From contig JADLAF010000161.1 in the NCBI GenBank assembly GCA_020848375.1, positions 1-35,132 of the forward strand: DNA of 35,132 nucleotides, in the 5' to 3' direction. Positions 8,101 through 16,101 of this stretch are shown in pieces. The notes under the pieces were generated by a model. The model did not search any database and had not been told where the DNA came from. It saw only the letters and a program-made list of their open reading frames with translations. Position 1 is the stretch's first letter, and the number at the start of each line of letters is the position of its first letter. The position numbers were made by a program, and so were the translations under genes. This stretch comes from Ignavibacteriaceae bacterium. GTDB taxonomy: Bacteria > Bacteroidota > Ignavibacteria > Ignavibacteriales > Ignavibacteriaceae.

Positions 8101-8130
8101 GGTATTGTTAAAATGATGTTGACAAAGTGA
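5119..8130 (+). CDS. secreted Asp-box propeller protein with Fn3, dockerin-like, cohesin-like and T9SS sorting domains
   Basis: This is a protein of about 1003 residues, probably exported by Sec and then across the outer membrane by T9SS. A Sec signal peptide ends at GLFAQ. Residues about 60-575 carry 12 Asp-box motifs of the form (K/R)TT(D/N)GG.(T/S)W, as in YCF48/BNR-type beta-propellers. Next come an Fn3 domain (about 617-712, YYWRVRAVNSTGPGDF), a dockerin-like pair (713-782, GDVDLNTSVQAYD and NVTTD...FDASVILRY), and a weak cohesin-like strand domain (800-904). A T9SS type A sorting domain (about 917-1003) starts QNYPNPFNPVTTLRF and ends KMMLTK. It is the first gene of a three-gene operon and only seven bases from the second, with which it is clearly paralogous. 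Propellers of this type bind proteins or glycans; the ligand is unknown. Confidence 0.9.
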   Translation: MMRKSCPNCNLSFLACLLVFFSFEGLFAQNWSWKNPQAGSNIIYDIEHVTGNIWIQGGEMGTIFRTSDDGITWHQVYNPMGNRDVKDIFVVNESILFAFGSGSSETVYTRIVKSTDAGLTWSTVSSSNEAFEKIWCFNESTILGLVSGGALKRSTDGGRTFSDLIYFGVQDHFPNFYFVNDSIGYAVSLSGYLSKSTNGGQSWAATNTNMNAGYYSLFFTDVNNGYLGSNFGRIIKTTDGGVTFTDYNTGTYADFQDIEFISDLVGYGTGLFGNTWRTTNAGGTWELEFSSQSQFYDFYSVSAKSAGVAMVAGNYGNILKRNNTPEWGSSNYVDENSLTSMDWATSQKGYATVWGGYLLSTSDGGESWFRRDLIPGIYIARVVFANENNGFIFTWSDTLFYTTNGGTTWSKALQPQGTFSIQAVHFPTSEIGYAVGYNGEILKTTNSGFSWVSNPLPAGVNLYDVFFTTPETGFISSPWGGTYKTTNGGTSWNLIPGLEGVGLSLDFPSALVGYSIGAGGYSFKTTDGGDTWFPISFPSPSINCYALKFTSETEGYAAGSFGMILRTVDGGVTWYQERSGTGAADRTFWDLDVDPDGELWAVSAFAGVHKKRPGVGVPNTVNLLSPGNSTPALPLIIFFNWTTVPDVEQYQLQYSTSADFSENVTEVLIVSPYHQMLSEELDFYTTYYWRVRAVNSTGPGDFTPVWSFTTYYPNIVLGDVDLNTSVQAYDAGLLLRFQAGSSMLNKEQKRNANVTTDTLLTSFDASVILRYTTGAITELPYPGAVLSEAELFTGRFTMMNDTAGYLPVFIRNAENIYSLDAEFEILSQNSRIDSLTKISSNTLSYSKSELQQAKLAMAGAAPFWQNQSGEVMRLYTTLGNTLGEEPHIRIRYRANESVEKIYISGNPSDTGDEGIPLRFALEQNYPNPFNPVTTLRFTLPSEAYTELRIYDILGTEIIKPISSVLPAGAHHYSFDAGKLSSGVYFCELRSGLYRGIVKMMLTK

Positions 8131-8137
8131 GGATATC

Positions 8138-11100
8138 ATGAAACAATATCAAATATCCAACTCAGTGAGCAGCATTTTACTACTTCTGCTCTTAATAAAT
8201 TATGTTGCTTACTCTCAGGGGTGGAACTGGTCCTTTCCTAAAGCCGGAAGCAATCACCTTAAATCTGTTGAGTATGTTGGCGGGTCTGACTGGCTCGCAG
8301 CAGGTGAAGCAGGCGCAATTTTCCGCAGTACCAATGATGGTTCTTCCTGGTATCAGGTTTACACTCCTGCCGGCAACCGGTATTTTGCCGATGTTTTTAT
8401 TCTCAATGAATTTGTTGTCTTTGCTGCAGCAAACAGTTCAGATGAAACACCTGTACAGATAATAATTAAAAGCACCGATGGCGGAGTGAACTGGTCCCAG
8501 ATATATACCGGTGAAGAAAATCAAATAAGCAAACTTTACTTCCTGACCGAGACAACCGGATTTGGTCTCTTCGGCTCAACCATACTCAGAACGGTAAACG
8601 GAGGTGCAACCTGGACGCCTTCAAGCATACTGGGAGCCCCTGAGGCCTTTACAGACATTCATTTTGTCAGTGATTCTACCGGTTATGTAAGCGGAAGCTG
8701 GGGAGCGTTTGCTAAAACCACAGATGGCGGCGTAACATGGCAGATGGGCTCAACAGGCACTTCGATAGGTTTTTATACCGTCTGGTTCACCAATGCACTT
8801 ACCGGATATCTGGCCGGCTCTTCCGGGAGTATTCTTAAAACCACAAACGGAGGAACTTCATGGAACCAGACTATTCTGCCCGATGCCATTGGTATATATA
8901 ACATTGAGTTTTCATCCATCAGTACAGGTTATGCGGTTGGATATTACGGAATTGTTTTCAGGACAAGTGATGCAGGAGCCACCTGGCAAAAGGAAACACT
9001 ATTTGAAACGAAGAACGAAGACTTATTTTCAGTATCCCTAAAGAGTGACGGAGTTGCAATTGCCGCAGGTTTATATGGCGCGCTTTATAAAAGAAACAAC
9101 TCCGCTATGTGGTTTGAAACTAATCCCAAACGCTTTGGTGCAGCGACCTCAATTGCATGGGTAACCGCGCAAAAAGGTTTTGTAACTCTTTCTTCCGGCT
9201 ATCTGCTGCGTACCGATAACGGAGGCAGCACATGGACCGAAACAACCCTTATCGAAGGAGCATATACATCACGGGTTGCCTTTGCTGATAATAATTACGG
9301 TGTTGTTTTTACCCTGTCTGATACATTCTTCTTTACGAGCAACGGCGGCGGCAACTGGGTAAAACGCCTGCTCCCAACTGGAAGCGCAATGCCGAATGCG
9401 GTTCACTTCCCCACCGCAACCACAGGATATGCAGTCGGTAACAGCGGATCTATAGTAAAAACAACTGACGGTGGTTTTACTTGGTCACATTCAATCGGAC
9501 CGGAGGGCACCTCCATCCATGATGTATTCTTTTTTGATGAGCTCACAGGTATTATTGCAAGCTATTATAATGGTATCCATAAGACCACTGATGGCGGTAT
9601 TACCTGGCTGAAGAAAGCTTACTACAATGCCCTGTCTGTTTCATTCCCTACAAACAATGTTGGCTACGCAGCCGGCTTTGGAAGTTATATTGTTAAGACT
9701 ACTGACGGCGGTGACAACTGGACTCAGGCAACAGTACCTCTATACAGTTTACATAGTTACTCCACACTTTTTGTAAGTGAAAAAGTCGGTTACGTAAGCG
9801 GTCCGCACATATTTAAGACCACAGACGGAGGCATCTCGTGGTTTGCCGAACGGGATGCAATGGGAAGCTCTGACAGAGCAGTCTATGATATGGGCCTTTC
9901 TCCGGACGGCAGTGTGTGGGCGACAAGTAGTTTTAGCGGCATTCACAAATTACTTGAGAGCCCGGTGGTCGGAGGTACAATGATTCTGCCAACTACCGCC
10001 GGGGCACCAGGTCAAACGATGAGTGTTGACGTAAATATTGAACTCCCTATCAACCGTAACTTCTTAGCCGCTCAGTTTACTATTACCGGATTTGGCTCAG
10101 CTATCAGTTTTGATTCTGCAGCAACGGTCAATACTATTCCCGGAGATCGCTCCTGGTTCAGCTCTGTTAACGCAGGTGATGGCACAGTATCATTTTCTGC
10201 ATCCGGTTCTGAACCTCACAGAGGAGGCGGAACACTGGCGCGGCTTTATTTTACTGTTCAGCCCGGCGCACCCTCATATATACCGCTCAACTTCTCATCG
10301 GCAATAATAGATAACGGCAGTGCCGCCATGGACACAATAAATGGAAGCATCTCACTGCTTATTCCGAACTACGGTGATGTTGACCTCAACGGATCCGTTC
10401 AGGCATACGATGCAAGTCTTGTACTGCAATTTGTTGCAGGACTTATTCCTCTTACTCCGCAGCAACGGCTTAATGCCAATGTAACCACTGACCCTCTGAT
10501 TACCGGATTTGATGCTTCGGTCATTCTGAGGTATGTAACCGGTCTTATAACAGAATTCCCCTATTCAGGAACGGCAGTATCCCCCGCAAGTATATATACT
10601 CAGGAGTATTACCAGTTGCCAGAAGACCGGATCGTCCTGCCGATCTACCTTAACAATGCAGAAAATATCTTTTCATTTGATGCCCGATTTGAATCCGTAA
10701 ATGCAGTTATAAGAATTGACAGTGTTGTCACGAAGTTTTCCAACAGTATGTCTTATTCCGGCAAGGGGGAAGGCAGATTGCAATATACTATTGCCTCCGC
10801 CGAAGAACTCTGGAGTGCCCAGCAGGGAGCAGTTATTCTCCTTCACCTGACACGTCTGAGCGGACCTTCCGTACCCCCTCTTATAACCGTGCATTACCGA
10901 ATTAATGAAAATGTACTGAAAAGTTATTCGGCTGGTCCTTTGCTGCTTACGGAGGATCAGGAAATTCCGGACGAATTTTCCGTGATGCAGAACTATCCAA
11001 ATCCGTTTAACCCTTCCACAACTCTGCGCTATTCGCTGCCTGAGCCCTCACATGTTGTCATAAAGGTTTTTAATGTGCTTGGTCGTGTCGTTAAAGAAAA

Positions 11101-11230
11101 TCATTACCATAAAAGTGCAGGATTTCACCAATACGTATTTGAGTCAGATGGGCTGCCCAGCGGGCTATATATAGCTCAGTTTTCAGATGGCTTTAGAACA
11201 AAAATTATTAAAATGTTATTAACTAAATAA
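8138..11230 (+). CDS. secreted Asp-box propeller protein with two cohesin-like modules, dockerin-like module and T9SS sorting domain
   Basis: This 1030-residue paralogue of the preceding protein has a signal peptide ending VAYSQG and 12 Asp-box repeats (about 60-580). Residues 6-12 of the series are spaced as in the first protein. A clear cohesin-like domain (about 608-740) contains the fold's usual phrases, a prolonged GQTMSVDVNI strand and GGTLARLYFTV. A dockerin-like pair follows (743-810: GDVDLNGSVQAYDASLVLQ, then NVTTD...FDASVILRYVTG; the first half keeps a calcium-loop pattern D.DLNG....YD). A second cohesin-like domain (about 815-926) precedes the T9SS sorting domain (QNYPNPFNPSTTLRY, 950-1030). 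The ribosome binding site GAGG overlaps the upstream TGA. Compared with the first gene, the Fn3 is replaced by a cohesin-like domain. Confidence 0.9.
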   Translation: MKQYQISNSVSSILLLLLLINYVAYSQGWNWSFPKAGSNHLKSVEYVGGSDWLAAGEAGAIFRSTNDGSSWYQVYTPAGNRYFADVFILNEFVVFAAANSSDETPVQIIIKSTDGGVNWSQIYTGEENQISKLYFLTETTGFGLFGSTILRTVNGGATWTPSSILGAPEAFTDIHFVSDSTGYVSGSWGAFAKTTDGGVTWQMGSTGTSIGFYTVWFTNALTGYLAGSSGSILKTTNGGTSWNQTILPDAIGIYNIEFSSISTGYAVGYYGIVFRTSDAGATWQKETLFETKNEDLFSVSLKSDGVAIAAGLYGALYKRNNSAMWFETNPKRFGAATSIAWVTAQKGFVTLSSGYLLRTDNGGSTWTETTLIEGAYTSRVAFADNNYGVVFTLSDTFFFTSNGGGNWVKRLLPTGSAMPNAVHFPTATTGYAVGNSGSIVKTTDGGFTWSHSIGPEGTSIHDVFFFDELTGIIASYYNGIHKTTDGGITWLKKAYYNALSVSFPTNNVGYAAGFGSYIVKTTDGGDNWTQATVPLYSLHSYSTLFVSEKVGYVSGPHIFKTTDGGISWFAERDAMGSSDRAVYDMGLSPDGSVWATSSFSGIHKLLESPVVGGTMILPTTAGAPGQTMSVDVNIELPINRNFLAAQFTITGFGSAISFDSAATVNTIPGDRSWFSSVNAGDGTVSFSASGSEPHRGGGTLARLYFTVQPGAPSYIPLNFSSAIIDNGSAAMDTINGSISLLIPNYGDVDLNGSVQAYDASLVLQFVAGLIPLTPQQRLNANVTTDPLITGFDASVILRYVTGLITEFPYSGTAVSPASIYTQEYYQLPEDRIVLPIYLNNAENIFSFDARFESVNAVIRIDSVVTKFSNSMSYSGKGEGRLQYTIASAEELWSAQQGAVILLHLTRLSGPSVPPLITVHYRINENVLKSYSAGPLLLTEDQEIPDEFSVMQNYPNPFNPSTTLRYSLPEPSHVVIKVFNVLGRVVKENHYHKSAGFHQYVFESDGLPSGLYIAQFSDGFRTKIIKMLLTK

Positions 11231-11240
11231 AAAGGTCAAT

Positions 11241-14200
11241 ATGAAAAGGTTCTTCTTTTTCTGGATATTGTGTGCCATGAGTATGTTTGCACAATATAAC
11301 ATACAGGCACTAAACCCCAACCCCAACTATGGAACAATCCATCAGGTGTTCTATCAGCACGATACATCCGTTGTGTTTTTATCAAGTAAACCTAACACTG
11401 TGTCTATATACAGGATTAATCCTCTAAATACTGCACCTGCCCAGGAACTATTTTCATTGTTTGGTTCAAGTACCTATTTCACCTCCCCTTATTTGAAATT
11501 TCTTGATGACAACATTGGATTCTTTGTATTAGGAACATCAAGCGGAGCCGGCCAATTCGTATATTCTTTATACAGAACGACAAATGGCGGTGTCACCTGG
11601 AGCCATCCGTATTACTTAAACGAATTCACCGGAATAGATTTTAAGAATTCACAGGAGGGTTTCTATTGCGGTGTGAACGGCCGGCTAATGAGAACCTCAA
11701 ACGGAGGCAGTGAGTGGGCTCCAGTGCCGGGCATGAATCTTTCGAATCGAAACTACAGACACGTTGCCGTCTCACGTCAGGGATTAACACTTGTTGCATC
11801 CAGTGATTCAATCTGGGGTAACACCGGTATAACCAATGATTGGGACGTTGCGTTTGCAACATCAACACCGGGTGATGAGGTCGTAAAGCTGCAGTCATAT
11901 TCAACAAATTTTATTGGATCGGCAACCAGGTTCGGGAATTTAGGAAAGCATTCAGTTTCTGTCGGAGGGACTTTGAGCGGAGTATTTGCTAATGTAGGTA
12001 TTATTAATGTTTCTACGGTTTCTTTTTCAGATTCGGCTATTGGCTTAATTACCACAAACAGTGATTCGCTATACCTTTTGGACGCTGCATTTAACCAGGC
12101 AAGATATCTGCACAGAGGATCCACGAACGTAGCGGTGAGAAGTCTAACTAGAATTCTGCTTGTTGCTTATTCCAACGTACTAAAGATCTCAGAAAACGGA
12201 GTAAATAATCTCCGAGAAATAAACGGCATGGCAACTGCCGTGGCCGAAGTAGATTTTATTAACAGTTCTGTCGGATACACCGCCGGTGGTTATAGCTCGT
12301 CAATGAAAACAACAAACGGCGGCAAAACATGGACGAGAATTTATGACCCGGCACCCTATTATGCAGTAAGTGTTAAAACCCTTTCTGAGAATGCTGTAAT
12401 TCTCCATCTAACATCATTTACAGCATCGGGCTCCTATTCTAATAGTTTTTTGGTGCGCAGTATTGACGGCGGTGCAACTTGGAGGCAGATTACAAACCCT
12501 GCCGAATTCAAGGTTTATATCTTTCAGTTTTTGGATGCTCTGAACGGCTACGTCAGCAGTCCGGACGGAAAATTATATATTACCAATGATGGCGGCCTCA
12601 ATTGGACTGAAATGGCATCTTTCCCTTTAGGAAATATCTATTCATTCAATTTCCTGAACCGGACAACAGGATGGCTAAGTTCGGGTTTTACGTTGTATAA
12701 AACTACTAACGGAGGTGTTCGTTGGGACAGTACCGCAGGTTTCACTTCATACATTACAAAGCTTTCCTTTTTGAGTGATAGTATTGGATTTTTTATCTAC
12801 GGGGCCGGTGAAACATATTTATACAAAACCACCAATGGCGGATCCACCTGGAGTTACCTCACTTCATTTCGCGAACTTAATTATAAAGTTATTGATGAAT
12901 TAAACATTTATAAGACGAATGTTTACGGTCAAACGTACCATTCCACTGACGGAGGCATCAACTGGACTTATGTATCCACAGAAGAAGTATCTAATGCCAC
13001 TCACCTTGATGTGATAAACAAAAGGACACTCATTTTTTCAAATTCTTATAGAAATACTATTGGAAGACTAATTAACAGTAATGGTTATGTACTTTCTGTT
13101 CCAAATGTCTATGCAGTTTCGGGAGACACGATTGAAATTCCGGTTGAAGTATCAGTACCCTCCGGAAGAAAATATCAGGCGGTTCAGTTTAATTTGAGCG
13201 GCTACACTGACAAACTGGAATTTCTTGGAACAAACTTTACTAATACTCTTCTCGCTGGATCCGGATGGATTCACAGTATTAATCCGGCAAGTAACACCAT
13301 CAGGTTTGCTGCCTCAGCCCCCTCCTCACTTGCTGAAAGCGGAACTATCTTAAAGCTGCGCTTCAAGATTTTAGGAACTGCAAGCGGGCAGATACCCTTA
13401 AACTTTAGCTCCGTTGTATTTAATAATGGTCTGGTTCCTGCCGATACCGTTAACGGCTGGGTGAAACTTGAACAGGTAAATCTTGGTGATGTTGATCTTA
13501 ATGGCACGGTACAGGCATTTGATGCATCACTCGTGTTGCAGTATCTTACTCTCCCCGGAGGCATTCCGCTTTCATCGCTTCAGCAAAGAAATGCAAACGT
13601 TACGACAGATAATACCATTTCTGCGCTTGATGCTTCTGTTATTCTACGTTACGTAACCGGAATTGTTACCAGTTTTCCTTATGGTGGCAGTGGTTCAGCA
13701 GCCGGTTTTGCGGGGATGAATGATCAGCAGAGCGCACCTGGCTCTTTAGTTGAAATTCCGATACGGCTTAATAACGGAAATAATATCTTTTCATTTGAAG
13801 GCACATTTAATTTTGATGAGACTCTCCTTGAGTTTAATTCTATTCAGTGGCAGCCGGTTGTTGCAGCATTCATGAAAGAGTACCGGCAGATTGGCACTAA
13901 AATTTATTTTGCCGGCGCTGGTCTTGATAAGCTTAATGGTCTTCAGAGTGAAGTAATTGCCAAGCTCTATTTCACAGTTAAGCCAAATCCAACACAGAAT
14001 CATACACAGGTTACACTCGAGAAGTTACGCCTGAATGAAAATCCGGTTGTCCTGAATTCAGCGTCATCCGGAGTATCAATTATAACAGGGATTGAAAACG
14101 AAACCGGAGTTCCTGTTGAGTATGCACTAGGGCAGAATTACCCTAATCCGTTCAATCCTTCAACCACCATAAAATTCGCCCTTCCAAAAGAAGGAAGAGT

Positions 14201-14387
14201 TGTAGTGGAGCTCTTTGATATAATGGGTGTGAGGGTTGCATTACTACTCGACGAAAACAAGGAGCCAGGTTATCATTCAATCCAGTTCAATACAACTGAT
14301 ATTAGAGGATTGACCAGCGGAGTCTATTTTTACCGGATAAACGCTGGCAGCTTTGTTGAAACAAAGAAATTAATGCTTATGAAGTAA
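11241..14387 (+). CDS. secreted Asp-box propeller protein with cohesin-like/dockerin-like modules and T9SS sorting domain
   Basis: This 1048-residue protein is the third and last of the operon. Its signal peptide is MKRFFFFWILCAMSMFAQ, with AAAGG before the ATG. Its propeller part (about 30-600) is more diverged and keeps about eight Asp-boxes (for example RTTNGGVTW, KTTNGGKTW, ITNDGGLNW). The first cohesin-like domain (about 619-745) includes the GTILKLRFKI strand. The dockerin-like pair (747-813) starts GDVDLNGTVQAFD. A second, well-kept cohesin-like domain (about 831-950) shows GSLVEIPIRLNNGNNIFSFE and SEVIAKLYFTV. The T9SS sorting domain (960-1048) has GQNYPNPFNPSTTIKF and ends KKLMLMK. 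The sorting domain is closer to common type A domains than those of its two neighbours. Role unknown; probably surface-bound or released. Confidence 0.9.
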   Translation: MKRFFFFWILCAMSMFAQYNIQALNPNPNYGTIHQVFYQHDTSVVFLSSKPNTVSIYRINPLNTAPAQELFSLFGSSTYFTSPYLKFLDDNIGFFVLGTSSGAGQFVYSLYRTTNGGVTWSHPYYLNEFTGIDFKNSQEGFYCGVNGRLMRTSNGGSEWAPVPGMNLSNRNYRHVAVSRQGLTLVASSDSIWGNTGITNDWDVAFATSTPGDEVVKLQSYSTNFIGSATRFGNLGKHSVSVGGTLSGVFANVGIINVSTVSFSDSAIGLITTNSDSLYLLDAAFNQARYLHRGSTNVAVRSLTRILLVAYSNVLKISENGVNNLREINGMATAVAEVDFINSSVGYTAGGYSSSMKTTNGGKTWTRIYDPAPYYAVSVKTLSENAVILHLTSFTASGSYSNSFLVRSIDGGATWRQITNPAEFKVYIFQFLDALNGYVSSPDGKLYITNDGGLNWTEMASFPLGNIYSFNFLNRTTGWLSSGFTLYKTTNGGVRWDSTAGFTSYITKLSFLSDSIGFFIYGAGETYLYKTTNGGSTWSYLTSFRELNYKVIDELNIYKTNVYGQTYHSTDGGINWTYVSTEEVSNATHLDVINKRTLIFSNSYRNTIGRLINSNGYVLSVPNVYAVSGDTIEIPVEVSVPSGRKYQAVQFNLSGYTDKLEFLGTNFTNTLLAGSGWIHSINPASNTIRFAASAPSSLAESGTILKLRFKILGTASGQIPLNFSSVVFNNGLVPADTVNGWVKLEQVNLGDVDLNGTVQAFDASLVLQYLTLPGGIPLSSLQQRNANVTTDNTISALDASVILRYVTGIVTSFPYGGSGSAAGFAGMNDQQSAPGSLVEIPIRLNNGNNIFSFEGTFNFDETLLEFNSIQWQPVVAAFMKEYRQIGTKIYFAGAGLDKLNGLQSEVIAKLYFTVKPNPTQNHTQVTLEKLRLNENPVVLNSASSGVSIITGIENETGVPVEYALGQNYPNPFNPSTTIKFALPKEGRVVVELFDIMGVRVALLLDENKEPGYHSIQFNTTDIRGLTSGVYFYRINAGSFVETKKLMLMK

Positions 14388-14415
14388 AACTGTTTTTATC
14401 AGATTTATTAACAAA

Positions 14416-14446
14416 AAGGCCGGATTTTATATCCGGCCTTTTTTTT
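14416..14446 (+). terminator. Rho-independent terminator of the propeller operon
   Basis: AAGGCCGGAT (14416-14425) and ATCCGGCCTT (14431-14440) pair perfectly over ten bases around a TTTAT loop. A run of eight T spans the end of the stem (14439-14446). It sits 29 bases after the last stop codon. Confidence 0.95.
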
Positions 14447-14477
14447 GATAATAGCAATGATCATCAGGTGAGATAAA

Positions 14478-14498
14478 TGCATTGTGCATTGAGACATA
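14478..14498 (+). repeat. 7-base tandem repeat tract (2-3 units)
   Basis: TGCATTG occurs twice in tandem (14478-14491), followed by the weaker unit AGACATA. It belongs to the same 7-base class as the tracts at 3316-3343 and 14623-14664. Confidence 0.5.
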
Positions 14499-14514
14499 CG
14501 AAATTGACTCTCTT

Positions 14515-14569
14515 ATCCTTTCTAATCCGCGTTGCGAAGCATCCTTTCTAATCCGCGTGCTATTGGCGG
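14515..14569 (+). repeat. dispersed ATCCGCG-type repeat, copy 2, with an internal 18-base duplication
   Basis: ATCCTTTCTAATCCGCGT occurs at 14515-14532 and again exactly at 14541-14558, separated by TGCGAAGC, and is followed by TATTGGCG. Word order matches copy 1 at 3447-3500. The spacer from 14388 to 14662 holds no gene, only the terminator and these repeats. Confidence 0.75.
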
Positions 14570-14622
14570 AGAATATGAACATAATCAAAAGGATTTTAGT
14601 AATTTATGCAAACTTGTTACAT

Positions 14623-14664
14623 GTCAATTTTCCATTATCCAATATCCATTGTCCACTATCAATT
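14623..14664 (+). repeat. 7-base tandem repeat tract (6 units in register)
   Basis: The units read GTCAATT, TTCCATT, ATCCAAT, ATCCATT, GTCCACT and ATCAATT, with no slip in register. The last unit overlaps the stop codon of the aminotransferase gene (14663-14665). Consensus is about ATCCATT. Confidence 0.85.
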
Positions 14665-15877
14665 ATTTCTTCATGCAGTCGCAGTGATTGCACTCCAGAG
14701 GCAGATGATCTGAGGTACGAACAAATTCCGCAATTGACTCAACCACATACGTTATCTGCTCAGTTGTAAGCTCCGGATATATCGGCAGTGCCAGGGAGTC
14801 ATTAGCACAGCAGTCCGCAACCGGATAGTCATTCATGTTGTACTTTAGATAACTAAAACATTCCTGTCTGTGGAATGGCACAGGGTAGTATATCTCAACT
14901 CCCACTCCCTTAGCCAAAAGGAAATCACGCAGGGCATTTCGTTTTTCAACCCGTATGATATACTGATTGTAGATGTGGTAATTCTTCACTGAATCAGATT
15001 TATAGACCGCAGCCGGAAGCAGCACTTTGTTTTTATCATCAAAGACTGTTACCCCTTCACCAGCGGCAAGCCCGGCACTTGTGAAAAGCTCTGTGTAGAG
15101 TGCAGCATTTTCCCTCCGCTTTGCGCTCCATGAATCTAAGTGCGGCAGTTTAACACCGAGAACGGCTGCCTGAAGAGCATCAAGCCGGAAGTTGCCACCA
15201 ATAACTTTATGATAATACTTCGGCTGACCGCCATGCACACGTTTGATGGTGAGTTTTTTCGCGAGATCATCGTTATTGGTGGTAACAAGTCCGCCATCAC
15301 CAAAGCAGCCAAGATTTTTTGAAGGGAAAAAAGAGAAGCAGCCGATATCACCAAAATTACCAACTTTTTTTCCGTCCTTATACTGAACACCAATGGCCTG
15401 CGCGCCGTCTTCAACAACAAAAAGATTATGTTTTTTCGCAATAGCCATGATCGGATCCATATCAGCACTCTGACCATACAGGTGAACCGGAATGATTGCC
15501 TTTGTTTTTGGGGTGATCCTCTTTTCGATATCAGCAGGATCTATATTGAAGGTGACCGGATCACTGTCCGCAAAAACTGGAACCGCATTAAGGCGCGCCA
15601 CCACACCGGCAGTTGCGAAGAAAGAGTAGGTCGGCATAATCACTTCATCCCCCGGCTGTATATCCAACGCCATGAGTGCAAGCAGAAGAGCGTCCGTGCC
15701 TGAGGAGACTCCGATTGCATATTTGCATTCCAAGTATTCCGCCATCGCTTTTTCCATCTTCTCAAGCTCCGGCCCCATGATAAAATACTGGGACTCCGCC
15801 ACACGGATGAGTGTTTCGTCAATTTCTTTTTTGATTTGCTGGTACTGTGCTTTAAGGTCTAAGAGTGGTACTTTCAT
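14663..15877 (-). CDS. DegT/DnrJ/EryC1/StrS-family aminotransferase (sugar aminotransferase)
   Basis: This is a 404-residue PLP enzyme that transfers an amino group to a nucleotide-linked keto sugar, a step in making surface polysaccharide sugars. The N-terminus VPLLDLKAQYQ, the cofactor-binding aspartate in VVEDGAQAIG (D157) and the PLP lysine in FSFFPSKNLGCFGDGG (K187) are all present, as are SSGTDALLLALMAL and the GGNFRLDALQAAVL block. The C-terminal end is unusual: CNHCDCMKK, with cysteines 396, 399 and 401. That is a short metal-site-like tail beyond the usual end of the fold. No other sugar gene is adjacent; the glycosyltransferases are 18 kb away. The exact sugar substrate cannot be read from the sequence. 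The gene diverges from the gdx-htpX pair. Confidence 0.92.
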   Translation of the reverse strand: MKVPLLDLKAQYQQIKKEIDETLIRVAESQYFIMGPELEKMEKAMAEYLECKYAIGVSSGTDALLLALMALDIQPGDEVIMPTYSFFATAGVVARLNAVPVFADSDPVTFNIDPADIEKRITPKTKAIIPVHLYGQSADMDPIMAIAKKHNLFVVEDGAQAIGVQYKDGKKVGNFGDIGCFSFFPSKNLGCFGDGGLVTTNNDDLAKKLTIKRVHGGQPKYYHKVIGGNFRLDALQAAVLGVKLPHLDSWSAKRRENAALYTELFTSAGLAAGEGVTVFDDKNKVLLPAAVYKSDSVKNYHIYNQYIIRVEKRNALRDFLLAKGVGVEIYYPVPFHRQECFSYLKYNMNDYPVADCCANDSLALPIYPELTTEQITYVVESIAEFVRTSDHLPLECNHCDCMKK

Positions 15878-15972
15878 GTTACGAATCCGGTTTCAATTGT
15901 GAAAATTCTGTTTACCAAATATACTTGCCCGACAGCCTATTTCCGAAATATATGATTCAAACGGTCGGCTGC

Positions 15973-16101
15973 TGAGCGCTAGTCACAAACCGCGGCTCAT
16001 CGGAGAAACCATTCTCCGCTCCTCCCCCAAGCCCCTGTTTTGGCACTGCAAAGTCATCTCTCTTTTGTAAATTTGCCTTTATACTTTCCCGAAAAACGGG
16101 A
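15973..16101 (+). promoter_or_regulatory. structured leader before the guanidinium exporter gene
   Basis: Three hairpins follow each other: TGAGC/GCTCA arms (15973-15977, 15995-15999), CGGAGAA-ACCA-TTCTCCG (16001-16018, seven perfect pairs) and TCCCG-AAAAA-CGGGA (16087-16101). The word CGGAGAA recurs at 16117-16123 and contains the ribosome binding site. TTCTCCG can therefore pair either locally or with the ribosome binding site. This could act as a translational switch, but it fits no guanidine riboswitch class that I can recognise. Confidence 0.4.

Noticed and set aside
5119-14387. Cellulosome or other polysaccharide-degrading complex
   Set aside because: Although cohesin-like and dockerin-like modules occur, no glycoside hydrolase or other catalytic domain is visible in any of the three proteins.
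14623-14664. CRISPR-like array
   Set aside because: The units are 7 bases with no spacers, far shorter than CRISPR repeats, and no cas gene is present.
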